Positions 33,423-46,053 of a DNA stretch of 64,000 nucleotides are shown here, one piece after another. A model generated the notes under the pieces. The model saw only the letters and a program-made list of their open reading frames with translations, was not told where the DNA came from and did no database searches. Source of the DNA: Sporothrix humicola. Lineage: Eukaryota > Ascomycota > Sordariomycetes > Ophiostomatales > Ophiostomataceae. Location of the stretch: positions 124,001-188,000 of the forward strand of contig WNYE01000044.1 in NCBI GenBank assembly GCA_021396245.1. Direction: 5' to 3'. How positions within the stretch are numbered: position 1 is the first letter of the stretch; every line of letters begins with the position of its first letter. A program made the translations under genes and the position numbers.

Positions 33423-33440
33423 TACTCCATACGGAGTACT
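33423..33440. repeat. TACTCC/GGAGTA inverted repeat containing the recurrent motif
   Basis: TACTCC and GGAGTA flank a 4-base spacer; the right half reads TACGGAGTAC exactly. It lies upstream of the Meu6-like gene, 930 bp from its start. Confidence 0.85.
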
Positions 33441-33937
33441 CTACATGGCGCTTTCCTGTTCCTGCGCCGGCCTTCGTGTCGTCTCGTACGCTATCCACAA
33501 CTGCCCTGGCATGCTTGATATCTTTGATTGCCCCGATTGCTCCTGCCCTCCCTGTGCCCCATAGGTTCTCGTTTGTGGAAGGTTTGCTATTTCGGTTCCT
33601 GCCCTCGCTGGCCTCGCATCCCCTTTTTGAGCCTCCACAGTGTCTGGCTCCTGCTTCACGCTGGGACGCTGTTGCTGGGTGGCGGGCCTGTTTCTAGCCT
33701 GTCAGTACACTCCCAGTTCCCCAGTTGTGCGAGAAACAGTGTCTGCCCCTTTTGTTTTATTTGCTTATTATTTTTGTATCTTATTTTTTCCCCTGGGATT
33801 TTCTGATGTTTGGTTTGGGGCCTGGGCCACCATGGACATTGAAATTGCATGTCCAGCACAGGGGTTGGAAAGGGAAAGTGTATTGACGCCCAGACAGGGG
33901 TGGAGGTGGTACACTTTCTCCAGGGCACGGTTTCTTC

Positions 33938-33940
<3 letters not shown>

Positions 33941-33974
<34 letters not shown>
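33941..33974. repeat. (GT)17 microsatellite
   Basis: Seventeen perfect GT units within the gene-poor stretch; such alternating tracts are able to form Z-DNA and vary in length between strains. Confidence 0.95.
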
Positions 33975-33976
<2 letters not shown>

Positions 33977-36900
33977 CGGGCAGTTGCGACCGACCAGAGA
34001 CCGATACGCGGCAGGCGGGTTGTGCTCAGGCTCTGATCGTCATTTGCGTTGGCGGCGTGAGAAAGCGCGATGTTCGCATCGCCAGGGCGATAGAAGGGCA
34101 TCATCTTATTTTGCAGTGCAGAGTTTTGCTAGTGCGCGCTACGGCGGCTGGACAACGGCGAATGAGCGCGTGTTGAGGTGGCCTGTATCTCGCCTGCTCG
34201 CATCGTGTAGCATGTGTTTGTGTGCATGCAATTTTCCTTAGAAGTAGAAGGTGCGAGTCTGGTTTCAGTGCTTCGTCCCGGTCGCTGCTTCTTTTCCTGG
34301 AAAGCATCGTCCGTGGCGACTGGTGTCTGCGGGCCTGTGAGCGGTTGGGGTCGGCAGACGAGGCCCGGCCAGTCGCTCTTTCCAATTCCAGACGTGTCGT
34401 GAAAATTCTGCATCCTGAAGCACGTAAAATCGTGCAATTGTTCGGACTTTCTTCGTGTTTCTTTTTTTAGGCGTGTCGAGTCCGTTTTTTCTGTTTTCTT
34501 TGCCATTCGACGACTTATTATCCCTTTCCCATCAGGGTCTGTTGTCACGATGAGTCAAGGAAATCGGTGCCAAGGGTGAACCATGAATGCGCCTACAAAG
34601 TATAATGTAGTGTTTCCAACCCTGGACCCACGATCTACCCAAGAACAGCCTTGGAGGCGGCAAGAGTGAATCTCGAAAAGGGAAGCAGCGAAGGGAATGC
34701 CACACGCCGAGGATGGGATATTTCCTTGTCCTTTCTTCTCCTGTTACCCAAAGGTGAAGCAACTGCAAGATGTAGTAAACGGAAGGCACGGCGTGAATGA
34801 ATGCAGGCCAAGCCTATTCTCTTCTTTGGGGGCTCAGAATCAAACATGAGGCCACCGCATATTTCAACAGCGTAGCCTCGAAAGTAAATAATGGCATGGC
34901 CAGCCCAGTCCAGTCCCGTCAAACAACCGCGCTAGAGATACATGCCTGTAAAGTACGGGCATTTTAGTGGGCCAGAGTCAAAGTCGCAGCGCATCTGGTG
35001 CCCTCGCATTCATGAGCGAATGGATACCTACCCAAAGAGTGGGTCGCACTTGCTGCAGCAGCTTGCAGACACCATGTGACATTTTGGATTTTTTTTACGT
35101 CTTTCCTGAAGCCTTTTCGTCTTGCAATCGTGATTCAGCACAGGGGCAGCTTGATACGACATGGAGCTCTGATTTCGGCACTATGGCAAAGAAGAGGAAA
35201 GAACGATACGATGTATTACCTGGTAGCTCTTTCCAGTGGAGGGGCACAAGGGGCTATTTTCCCTTCGTCGATCAGGTCATCAAAAGAGGACCGAAAGGAG
35301 GCAAGACCAAAGCAGTGGCCACCAACCAGTCTCGCCATCCCCATGTGCAAATCTGGCGTGCAGGTCGTGACTTCCTGAAATATACAGTCGCCTATAAACA
35401 GCTAGATCATAGGTAGATACAGTGCAATGAGCCGTGAGGATGCCATCCAAAACAAAATATCCGGACATCTTCTCCCTATCATACGACGTCGGGCCCGTTG
35501 ATTCATAGAGGCCACAATGAATAGGGACGCAAGGGGACAGACGACGATAAAATAAGAACACGAAAATATGGGACTGGCGTGCGGCCCTGGCGTGGTTCTG
35601 GCTCGTCTCTGTGATAGACTGCTGACTGGCGTTGTCCTTGGCCCTCGAGGCCCTGAAAAAAAATTTATGATCAGCGGGCAGCGGCGAAAGTTCGCTGTCC
35701 TTCAGTACCTGAGTACCTACCAGGCGCTGTGGAGTCAGGGCAAGTGTCCGCTTTCCTGTTCCTAAGCAACGGGAAGTAAAGCAAAGAAGGGGGCCCCACT
35801 TGCCAATTAAATTTCGTCCCGCGACGCTAATATCGCGATCCACTGCAATTAAAGTAAAAAAAAGAAGGAAAAAAAGAGACAAGTGCATCAAAATGGTTTT
35901 GGCTTGTGGTCCCTTATTTGGCGTTGGCGGCTTGGGAGGGGCCGACCTGCTTTTGCACTTGTAAGATACTTAGGACAAGTGCAAAGATACTGGAAAAGCA
36001 TGTATCTTTACGCCGCTTGTCGGCAACGGCTGAAGAACCACTTGCTGGGACTTGGTTCATCGCATGAACGCTCTTGCCTTTTGTTTCGTGTGCATCGCCA
36101 TCGAGGAGGAAGAAACCAGGCAGAGAAGGCACGATGGATTGAGACGTTGTGTCGCACCTGTCTTGTAGTGAATAACCTTGCCATGCTTTGCCACCTCGCT
36201 CTTTCCTTGCGAGAAGGCTCACGCCACTGCCCAACCTGTATTGTTGACATGCTTTTGCGAGGCAATCCCAACGAAAAAAATCGGGCATCGGCCTAGAACA
36301 TAATAAACATAGACGCCAAGCCCCTTTTCTCACAGAACGCTTCCTCGAGGATGGCTATTTCGGTTTCGCATTTTCCGACCGTTCTTGTCCATCCACACTG
36401 CTTGCTATCGAACCTCCCTATTGCAGATGATGTGAGTGCTCACTGTCCTCACTTTTCGGTGGTGTCGCCTTGCCCTTTCGTCATCTCGTTTTGGCATGAC
36501 GCACCCGCAACAGAATCCAGGCGGGTGACCTGCCGCCCTGACTTGCCGCCCTGATGGTTGCTTTGTTCTGCAGCTTTGAATTGCTTGGTCGTTCTGTGCT
36601 GTGCTGGATGGCCATGGTTGGTTATCGCTGTTCCCTGTGGCCCTCCTCAATCCTTTGGCAGGATGTTTCAAAACTGCTGGCCAAGGGCTGGCATCTCGCC
36701 TGGTTGGGCCGTGTTTCGTGAGTTTTGTGACTGGTTATGCCGTGGCTTCTGGGCTCACCCTGTCTTGGCTGTCCTCCTGGGCCCCGGCCTGATGCTGGAC
36801 TCTGCTTGACGCCGTGCTCCGGACAGTTTTGTCAATCGGCCAACCGGTTGTCGAGGATGCAGGCTGAGCTGCGAGTGACTCCAGGTACGATCTCCCACGA

Positions 36901-38524
36901 GCTACAATGGTCTCGTTCGTATTTTACGACACACCTCCCCTTGCTGTGGATGTTGCTGGTGAATATTGACATCGGGCGCTCTGTATTTGTGCATCACCAA
37001 ATACTGGGCTGTCTCGCTGTTTTGTCTAACAACCGCGCAGCATCCCAGCTACAGCTCTATTTCTCACAGATGAAGCTCACGGCTACACAGCAGATAACGT
37101 CCCGATCTGACCTGACCGTCCTGCAAAACAACAAGACGGACCACAACCGGTGCACAGAACGCCCACAGACGAGACAGCCAGACGCCCAAACTCTCCCCAG
37201 TTGTCAAATATCACTGTTCATCCCTGGCTACAAGGCGTTGGGCTCGCACCTGGATTGGCCAGGCTGGCTCACACGACACACGCAGGTCGCCATGCTTGCT
37301 CCCTGTCACCGCGCCGCCCATTTTGCATGTCTCACTTTGGCGGGTGGTGCAGGCACAACCTCAAACACACTTTTCTTGAGCAAACGGACGAACAAAAGAC
37401 TGTACCAGCACACCAAAATTGCCAGGACGCCAGGACGCCAACACGCACAGCACTCAGGCGCGAGCAGGGTCCCTTTATGGGAAAGGCACTGAACAGAAAA
37501 TCAGAGATCAGAAAAGAAACGAAAAAGAAAGCAAATGATAAAAAGAAAAGCACAAACCCCCTCCCCACAGCCGGGCGTCACACCACAGCAAGCAAGACAC
37601 AGGGGAAGACAGCACAATGTCGTCTGGAAAGCAGACATGAAAATACGAAAATCGTGCAAGACATGAAAGTGGGGTTGTGCTTCATGCTGATATGTTCGTT
37701 CCCACCAGCTTTCTTATTTCTCGCCTGCTGTTGTGTGCCCAGTCTTTTACCGTTTTACCGCTTTTGCCAGGGCCTTGAAATCTGTGTACGAGTTGGGAGT
37801 CACTGGCTTTGAGATACTTGTGCGAATTTCTCCCAAATTTGTCTACAGTGATGGCACAAAGGTGGCAGGAATACGGCATCAGCAGACGACGATCACCGAG
37901 GCCCTAGCAGAAACGAACTGCATTTGGTGATATGCAGACAATGACGATCAGCTCTGCCGCCTGTCCACTTTGTCCGGCCGGTCGTTGATATCTTACTCAA
38001 ACAAGCAGTTGCTGGCGTTCTGGCCCTTGGTAGTTCCCTGTCCTTGCCTCTTGTGTTGAAGATAACTGACGGTTTATTCACCACTTGCTTTGTCACTTGT
38101 CTGCTCTCACGACACCATCTCCGATCATTGTTGCACCACACCGCCCGACATGGAGATGAGAAATCTCGTCAGTGAAACTTTCTGAGCTATTCCTCGCCTC
38201 CGACTCAAAGTACCGTAAAGAGTTTCTTGTCTCGATAAGAAGCCTCCAAGTGCACTACACACATTTTTTTCTGATACACACCATCTTCCATCCTCTAATA
38301 CCCGCCCACTCCCACATGCTTTTAGTGCTTGCATGCAAATACATGCCGTTGTACCCCACTCACCCAACATCCACATCAACACCGCCTTTTGAACAGGAGG
38401 ATAACTCGGATGTCATACACAACACAGGACGACACATGAGAAGACAAAAAAAAAAAAGAGTAAGGGGCAAAGGCGGCAAAGACACCAACTTTCGAGGGCG
38501 TCAAGGATGTCTCGAGCTCCAGCG

Positions 38525-38561
38525 AAAGAAAAGAAAAGAAAAGAAAAGAAAAGAAAAGAAA
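38525..38561. repeat. (AAAGA)n microsatellite
   Basis: About seven perfect 5-bp units, all purine on the plus strand. Nothing near it looks transcribed. Confidence 0.9.
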
Positions 38562-39954
38562 GGAACGGAAACAGCAAAAGCAACAGGGGCAACAGGTCTT
38601 GACTCTGTCTGCCCCCCAAGCTTTCTTTGCCTCCGGCTTGGGTCAGCTGGGTCGCATGATCCCATCAGAATCGACGACAGACACACCAAACATCCAAAGT
38701 GATGCAGACCAAGCAAACCAAGCAGACCAAAGCGCACCAAGGAGCACCAAGGCAACCTCGCAGGCAAACCAAGACGAGAAGGCACATTTGCAGGCAAATC
38801 ACAGATGGGCGGTGTCGTCCAAAAAGCGAACCAAGTGGCATGCTTGCATATCTTCCACCCTCCCATCTTGACAGTTGAGATAATAGTTAACCAAACTTGG
38901 ATAGACGGCCATATCCTCCATGCACACATGCACAACCCGCGAATCAAATAGAGCACACGATAGTGCGTGCGGAGTCCAGGGAGCGGAAGCAATCATTGAG
39001 CTTCTTAGGCTGGTCGTATGTTCAAGTGAGAAGGTTTTTATTTTATTTTTACGTTTTCTTCTTTTTTTTTCTCTTCCTTATGTTAGCCTTCCGTTGCTTC
39101 ATCTCGGGTTGCTTTCATCTGGTGTTGCCCCTCCCCGCCTAACACGTCTTATGACGTCCGCTTATCCCCCCCTCCTTTCTGCCTTTTCCAATTATACCAC
39201 CCGAGCCACCCTCCTTTGCGTCTCCGACAAGGGCTGAAGTTCCACCCCGTCTCCAAAATCCGTTTCGATCTCGATGGGATGCACGGGGACTTTGTCGCAG
39301 TCAGCAACGTCCTTGCATATAGTTGTATATTGCCTTGTTCGACGTGCCCCCGGAACCAAGAAATATGAAAGAGAAGAAGAACGAAAAACACTTTTAGTTT
39401 GGGAGGGAAATGAACGGTCTATTTGCAAATGGCCCTCCTGATCCTGCCATTTTGCGGCAGATACCTAAAAGCGTTGTGCGGCCTCATCCTTGCCTATTAT
39501 TTCGCAATTCATCTGAGTTCTGCTTACAGCCTGTCCGTTGTGGCTGTCATTGTGCACAAGAGCTCGCACGCTTCACCTCCCGTTTTAATTTGAACTTTAA
39601 TGGCGTGCATATTGCCAGAACGTTGACGGTCTCTGGTCCCTCGGGATTTCGTATCATCTTGAGGGCTTGGCCCACTGGCTCGACCTTGACACAGAACATA
39701 GATCGTCATCGCCCCCAACTCAGGTTCGATGACAAAACGGCGCCGCCGACAACGACTCGGAGTTCGACGCGGGGATAACGGCGCGGTGTAATCTGCAGAG
39801 ACCCTTGAGTTTTCCCATTTTATGCCATGCCATGCCATGCTTTTACCCCTCTTCATCATGGATAAGATGGTGGGATAGAGTGTCCCAGATGCATGCATTT
39901 GTGTCTTGTTCCATGTCTCTTATTTTACATCCGTCAAGGCCGTCAAACCCGTGC

Positions 39955-39963
39955 TACTCCGTA
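39955..39963. repeat. TACTCCGTA motif copy
   Basis: Exact complement copy of the recurrent 9-bp motif in the 10.4-kb gene-poor stretch. Confidence 0.85.
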
Positions 39964-41335
39964 GCGTTGACCCTGAGCGCGCCCTTTTTTGCCTCTTTTG
40001 GCCGGGTTTGCCTGTTTTTGCGCTAGACAGAGAAGGGCTGGGGAGAGGGAGGGAGGGATCTGCTGTTGCTTTCTTGTGGACTCGTATTGTCGAAAGGCAA
40101 CTCATGCGACATGCAAGTGTGTTCGTCGATGAAGAATAAACGATCAGGCAGGCTCTCCGGCTTCGGCAGTCTTTTATGCGGCCCGCCACCATGTCCGTGG
40201 GTTTTGCATCGCTCACTTTCTTGTTCATACGCAGAGTAGTTGGTTCTCCCAGTCTAGAGCCATTCTTCGGCGTGGATGAGTTTGTTATGAAGCATACCAA
40301 GGGAGGCAGTCAAACTCTCAAACACAAAATTTGGGGTGGGCGGCAAGCAAGGAGGCAGGATGTAGGGAGGAAGAGGAACGAGGAAAGATAAAATATTTAA
40401 TGGGAAGCATAGGTCGCATGGATGGCATGCGCCAACCACGCCGGTTTACCCTGCTGTCTCTCTTCACCGTCCCTTTGCTCTGGACCCTTTTCGCACATTC
40501 CAACAAGAGTCAAAAAGAAAAGAAAAAAGAAAAAAAAAAGAGGTAGATCGATCCTGCAGGGCTGGAGTGGTTTCTTTCTTTCTTCTTTTTCTTTTCTTGC
40601 TTTGCAATTGTCCCAAGGGCTTCTGCAAGCGGCGATTTGCTTGAGTCAAAGTTGATGGTGGATGAATAATCTCTACTTGTCGCGATTCGTGATTCGTGAT
40701 CCACGGCTCTCCAGCCTCTCCATGTTTCCGTCTCACGGAAAGTGCCGGCCAGGTCGTATCCTCGCTCATAAAAGACACGCTGGTTTTCAAATGCGAAAAA
40801 GGGCGAAAGAGAACCAAGTCAGGTGATGGCCGATGATCAGGCAACAATGGGCGAAAATGGCGAAAATGGCGAGCGAAGGCAGGTCAGGTGCACACACGAC
40901 ACACGAACAAAGAAAGACGCCTTTTTGCTGGACGGTCGTACGAGCCGCAAAGGACAAAAGACAAAAATGGGCCAAAAGTCCTATCGGCGTCTTCGGGGCG
41001 CACCTCGACAAAGAAAGGGCAGTGTTGGTTCACGTGGTGATTCTTGAAGTTTAGGGTCTCGAAGACAGCCTCTCAAGCTGTGTTGGTTATAGGGCTCTGT
41101 CTGGACCCGAGATCATGTCGAACTGATATCAACTCAAAGACACCAAAGACGGGCCATCTTTTTTGAGGGTCTCGACTCGTCGCCATTTCTTTGTGCTGTT
41201 GGTGGGATGCAGTCTTGCTGCAGTTGTCCAGCCATACCTGATGGCATTTCAACATGGGATGCCTACACCGGACACACGAGGCCTTCTGGATGTGGATAGG
41301 CAGCCAGGAGAGCCGGCCAGGACTGGGCAACACGA

Positions 41336-41362
41336 GGAGAGAGAGAGAGAGAGAGAGAGAGA
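41336..41362. repeat. (GA)n microsatellite
   Basis: About 13 GA units, perfect, in otherwise mixed sequence. Confidence 0.9.
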
Positions 41363-42894
41363 GGTGGCCTTGCTGCCTCTCAGCCCTACGCCCAGCCGAG
41401 TGTCGGAAATGTAGAGAGAGCCTCGTGGAGGCAGACTTGGACGTCTGTCTATAGCCGACACGTGTGCCCAAGTGCTCTATAGAATCAGAGGACAGCCTTC
41501 CACGTCCTGGACCATCTGGAGCTGGGCCAGTCTGCGCCTCCCCGTTCATATAGGACTGCATGGCAGTATCTTGCATGGCGTACCCTTTGTTAGGAATGCA
41601 TTGTCATAGAATGCAATATATCATTTCTGTATGGTCTCGACATCGATGCCCTCAACAAGAGCAAGCCCATTCGGGCCACAGGCGTTCTGTGAAATAGATA
41701 TACCATGTTCTATCGCAGTCCCAAACATATGGGATCGGTCCGAAGCACTCTGCATCCTGATATATGATGAGATGTATAGGAGGGATAGGCTGTCATTTTC
41801 GTTCGGCATGGACATAGGCCTAGTGACAGGCTCACGCAGTAGATTGCTTGCATGGCAGCAACCGTATAAAAGATATAGAAGTTTGAAATCCCTTTATATA
41901 GTTTTTGGAAAGAAAAGAAACCAAAAGAATCAACATCAAGAGAGGAGTATAAAGGACAATCAATCAACAGTCTCAAAGCGAGACTTTTTTCTTCAAAAAG
42001 AATACAATAAAAAGCACAACACTGGCATGACCAACAGCCTCCAAGTGAAAAAAAAAAAAAAAAAAACCAAGGAAGAAAAGGAAGACGTTAAGTGATAAGA
42101 GACATCCAAACCGGCCTTCTATATACATACTCCCTCCAATAAAAATATCAGGCAACCAAAAAAGAGAAGACGAGGCAACGAGAATCAAAAGCAAAAAAAA
42201 GCAAAAAAGGATAACTTTTGAAAGGCACTTGACGCCTTGGTATTAAGTCTAAAAAGGGAAAACAAAAGAGAAGTGGAAAAGGAGAACGTTGAATATCGTG
42301 CATCCATCAAGGGGAGGGGACCTAGGGAGAAGTGTGGCCATCACAGACAACGCATTGTGTTGCTGGAATGTCCCTCTTCTCCTTGCCCATATTCGTAAGT
42401 CGACGGCTGTCTATAAAAGAGGTGAACGGTGGGGATGAGAAGCCACCTGTGCTTGCTGTTCAAAAGAACCGTATGTTGAAAGCAAAAGAGAGCGAAAATA
42501 AGAAGATAAAAAGGCGAAATGTATCCTGTACGATTCGAGTGAGCCCTTCTGCCGTCCGGCCGTTCAAGGGTGCCATGGGCGAGGCCTCTTCGCACTTAGA
42601 GAAGGAACCGAGAAAGGTCTTTTGTTTCAAAAGGCATCTCCAACTGCCCTCTGACCAAGGACAGGGTATGTCTCAAGGACAACAGAAAGGAGCACCAAAA
42701 ACGTTGCATACAACGATCAGAAAAGGAAGCGACGAGACGGGGTATATGGCGGAAAGTGGGTGTGAACTTGGAAGACAAGAAAACCAAAGCTGTCGAGAAG
42801 CGTTGATTCTTAACCAATTGTGCCAAATAAAGTAGGAAAGAAGTGAACAGATGAACCAAAATGTAAACAATATAGAACAGATCTTTTCGTCACT

Positions 42895-45800
42895 TCATTG
42901 GTTCATGGGCTCTTCGCCAATGTTCGGTAATGTTGGGATGCCGCCAAGGTTGAGGCCCATTGGGTTCTGTCCCAGCGTCGCGCTTATGGTGGACAGAAGG
43001 TTCTGCTGCTGGGCAAGGACCTCCGGGTCGCAGGCTGGAGAATGCTGCTTGTGCTGTTGCTGATGTTAGTCGTGCTGTACAAACGAGAAGAGGCAAAAGC
43101 GAAGCGACGCTATTGATACTTACGTATTTCAAGCCGTTCAGGTTCTTGTACCGCTTGCCGCAGTAATCGCACTTGAAAGGCTTCTCTTTCTCCATGCCCA
43201 TGGTGCCCGGGTACGGTGCAGACGTCTCGGGGTTGACGATCGAGAATGTGCCGTCACCGTTCTCATGGAGCTGCTGCGTTGCGTGGCCATGTGCCTTGTG
43301 GTACTTGAGTCCGTTCTGGTTCTTGTAGGCCTTCTCACAACCGATGACGGGGCACCGGAAAGGCTTGGGCTCCTCGGGCAGCAGGAATGCTGCGCTCATC
43401 TGCTGCAGGAGAGCAGCCGTGTCTGTGCCAGGAGGGAACTGGGACTGGTCCAGGTTGAAATTCGCCAGCTGCTGCGCCAGTGCCTGCTGCTGTTGGCTCA
43501 GCTGTGGCGGACCACCGCCAGCGGCACCATTGGGACTGTACAAGCTCTTCGCTGGATCGTTGATGGTGCTGAAGTCGAGACCTCCCAGGTTGTTTGCGAA
43601 TCCCATTCCAAAGTTGTTGGCCAGGTTGAGGTTGCCCAAATCCATCTTGAGGCCCAAACCGGCAACATCCTCGTCGTCCAGATCGGGCGTGGACTCGTGC
43701 GAGAACTGAGTCTGACCAGGGAACCCTTGCTGGGTGCTCAGGGTGGGAGTGTTAACCGACGAGACGGTTGGGTTGTTAGCAAAACCGAAGTTGGCGGCGG
43801 CCGGTGTGGTTGGGGTCGATGTGCGCAGAGCCTGGTGGGCTAGCCCACTGCTGTTGAGGTTGAGCTGGGGCCGCTGCTGGCCGAACAGCTGGCGGGTCTG
43901 CTGGATGGTGCGCTGGTTGCTGCCATCATCCATATCCATCGGGCCAACAGCATCGTCCATCTCCATGTCCCCAACGGGATCCATGTCATCGTTCATCTGT
44001 GCAAGCGCCTGGTGCTTCGGGGCTATTGGTGTGGTCTGGCCACCCTGTGCCTGCTGCTGAACCTGCTGCTGACCGGCACCGGCAGGTTGCTGAAGTTGCT
44101 GCTGGCGCACCATCTGTTGGAAACCACCGACGCCCAGGCCCATGGTCAAACCGCTGCCATTGGCGTTCGCCGGAGCACCGGGTGTGCGGCCGCCTACTTG
44201 GCCCATCTGGCCCTGCTGAATGGCCTGAAGGTTAGGCTGGGGGACGCCGAGAGGCGAGGCACCGTTCCGCTGGCTACCGGGAACTGCCAAGGCGTTGTTG
44301 CCAGAGTGCCGCGAGGTGGATGGGGCCTGGCGGGTGTGACTTTCTTCGTAATGCTGCAGCAAGTCATGCATGGTGGGCCAAATGCGGTCGCAACACATGA
44401 AATCGCGCATGAAGTTGGCCTCCATCTTAGGGAGGTACGAGGTGGAGTGGAGTGAGGGAGACTGATGGGCAGCCATGTTTGGCGAAGTGCCCATAGATAC
44501 ACCCAGCATTCTGAGCGACGGAAAGAAGGAGGTTAGCGGCGGCCATAATGAGAATCAAGTCGAATAGACTTGTTGATTGACAATGTGCAGGAATCCAAGT
44601 CTACAAAGCGACCGAAGAAACAGTAGAAGGGATACTGGCGATGGAAGATTAAGGTAGATGTAAATCACTTACTCATCTCTGATGAAGCTGCTGACGGACA
44701 ATCCGCCCCAACTCATGCCGCCGCCCATGAGGCTGCCCGCAAGACTCTCGCGCCGCGCACGGTGGGCATCGCCGCGGTTGGGGTTGATCATGGAGATGGG
44801 CTTGGGCCCGGCGCTCACAAAGGAGTCCTGGCGGCCACGGTTCATGGCCGCCTCGAATGGATGACCGGACGTCATGCTGTTTTCAACGTCCTTATCGTTC
44901 TTAATGTGGGTGTGACGACGGCGACGACTGCCAAAATCTAGATCAATGTCGAGGGTGAAGACGGTATGCGTTTCTCTTGCGTTATCTTCCCTGATCAGTC
45001 TGTCAATGTCGGCGTCGAAGCCGACAAGGGTACGGGTGGACGAGGGTGATTTGGATGGAGTGGTAGTCGAGGTCGAGGTTGAAGATGATGTGTTGGCTTT
45101 GGATGGGAGGGGACCAAGCAAAGTTTTGGTGGGGCACTCGCTCACTGAGGGGCGTTCGAGTACAGAAGGGTCGACTGTCGAAGAGGGACCGGTCCGAGTA
45201 CGGGAGTCGGCAAAACAACGACGATGCTTTTTGGCAGGCGGCGAAGATGCAGCAAGAGACGAAGATAAAAGACGACGATTTGCTGCTGAAGCGTCGAGGG
45301 GAGCCGCTTTCGAGGATGCGAGAAGAGAGGATACACCTGATGATTTGGGTGCGTAGATGACAGGAGGCGACGTGGGCAATTTGTCCGAGAGGCTACAGTG
45401 AGCAATCGGGTCGACGAGTCGGCTCTGTGCGAAAAGGTCGAGGTCGCTGTGCACTGCGTTTCCAGGCGATTGGGAATGAGGTGTCGCAGGTTCAGGCGTT
45501 GGCGACAAAGAGAGCGACGAGTGAATTAATGGAGAGGGAGAGGGAGAGGATGAAGGTGATGGAGAAGGTGAGATGGAGGAAGTAGATTTGGCTGTCGAGA
45601 GTGGTGGTGGCAAGAAGCGTTAGAAGAGATACGCGATAACAGGTGGTGGGCGGAGGTGGGAGGGAGTGGGAATTTGGGCGGGCTGCTGCCAGAGCGCTGG
45701 GTGCAGGAGAGGGATGGTGGGTGGATGGTGGATGTGGGATATGGGAATGTGGGAATATGGGAATATGGGAAAGAAAGGCAGAAAGGGGATTGGGTCTTAC

Positions 45801-46053
45801 CAGGGCCAGTAGTCGTACTCCTTGCTATGGCAGTCGTCACACTGGTGGTGGCGGCGGCGAGGAGAGGGCCTCGGCGAGGGCAGCCGCCAGCGGCAGTCGC
45901 ACCAGATTCAGCAGTCGTAGCCGTCGTGGGAGAGGGCTTGGGGGCCGCTTCAGCGGTTGCACAAGAACGAGAGCGGTCTGTAGTAGGCGGAGGAGACGAC
46001 CGGATGGAGGGGTCGCTGGTACTTGCCGCGAGCCACCTTAAAGCGGATTTCAT
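42895..46053 (-). CDS. sfp1: Sfp1-like C2H2 zinc-finger transcription factor
   Basis: Four exons: 46053-45801, 45591-44673, 44510-43124 and 43053-42895 (introns 209, 162 and 70 bp); product 905 residues. All junctions keep phase and have GTAAGA or GTAAGT donors. The N-terminal 390 residues are Ser/Pro/Thr-rich with a conserved-looking block ending GGLSVSSFIRDE|MLGVSM across the second intron. A first, atypical finger (FMCCDRIWPTMHDLLQHYEESH) lies near 428-450, then a long Gln/Asn/Gly-rich region, then FRCPVIGCEKAYKNQNGLKYHKAHGH (775-800) and FKCDYCGKRYKNLNGLKYHKQH (836-857). The last finger is cut by the third intron, its two His coming from exon 4. The finger pair and spacing resemble fungal Sfp1, a regulator of ribosome-biogenesis genes. 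The start at 46053 depends on the first intron and is the least certain part. Confidence 0.75.
45725..45775 (+). repeat. GGGAATAT repeat inside intron 1 of the Sfp1-like gene
   Basis: Four to five units of GGGAATAT or close variants. They give five GGG runs separated by 4-5 bases on the non-coding strand, enough for a G-quadruplex with short loops. Copies vary slightly, so it is not a pure microsatellite. Confidence 0.75.

Larger units (their letters stand above)
32492..42894. other. 10.4-kb gene-poor stretch between the Meu6-like and Sfp1-like genes
   Basis: No convincing coding gene. The first 700 bp are purine-rich on the plus strand and should hold the Meu6-like promoter (that gene runs leftwards). 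The rest has near-average base composition with short random frames. Simple repeats are frequent: (GA)n at 32783-32808 and 41336-41362, (GT)17 at 33941-33974, (AAAGA)n at 38525-38561, and a degenerate ACCAAG-type array at about 38705-38775. Two overlapping long frames on the plus strand at 36737-37812 are noted under findings. TACGGAGTA-type motifs lie at 33423-33440 and 39955-39963. The right end is AT-rich with a 19-base A run (42048-42066), the 3' flank of the Sfp1-like gene. No tRNA, rRNA or transposon was recognised. Confidence 0.5.

Noticed and set aside
36409..36420. B-box-like sequence (GGTTCGATAG on the minus strand) considered as a tRNA
   Set aside because: The T stem does not close and no A box or acceptor stem is found at the right distance.
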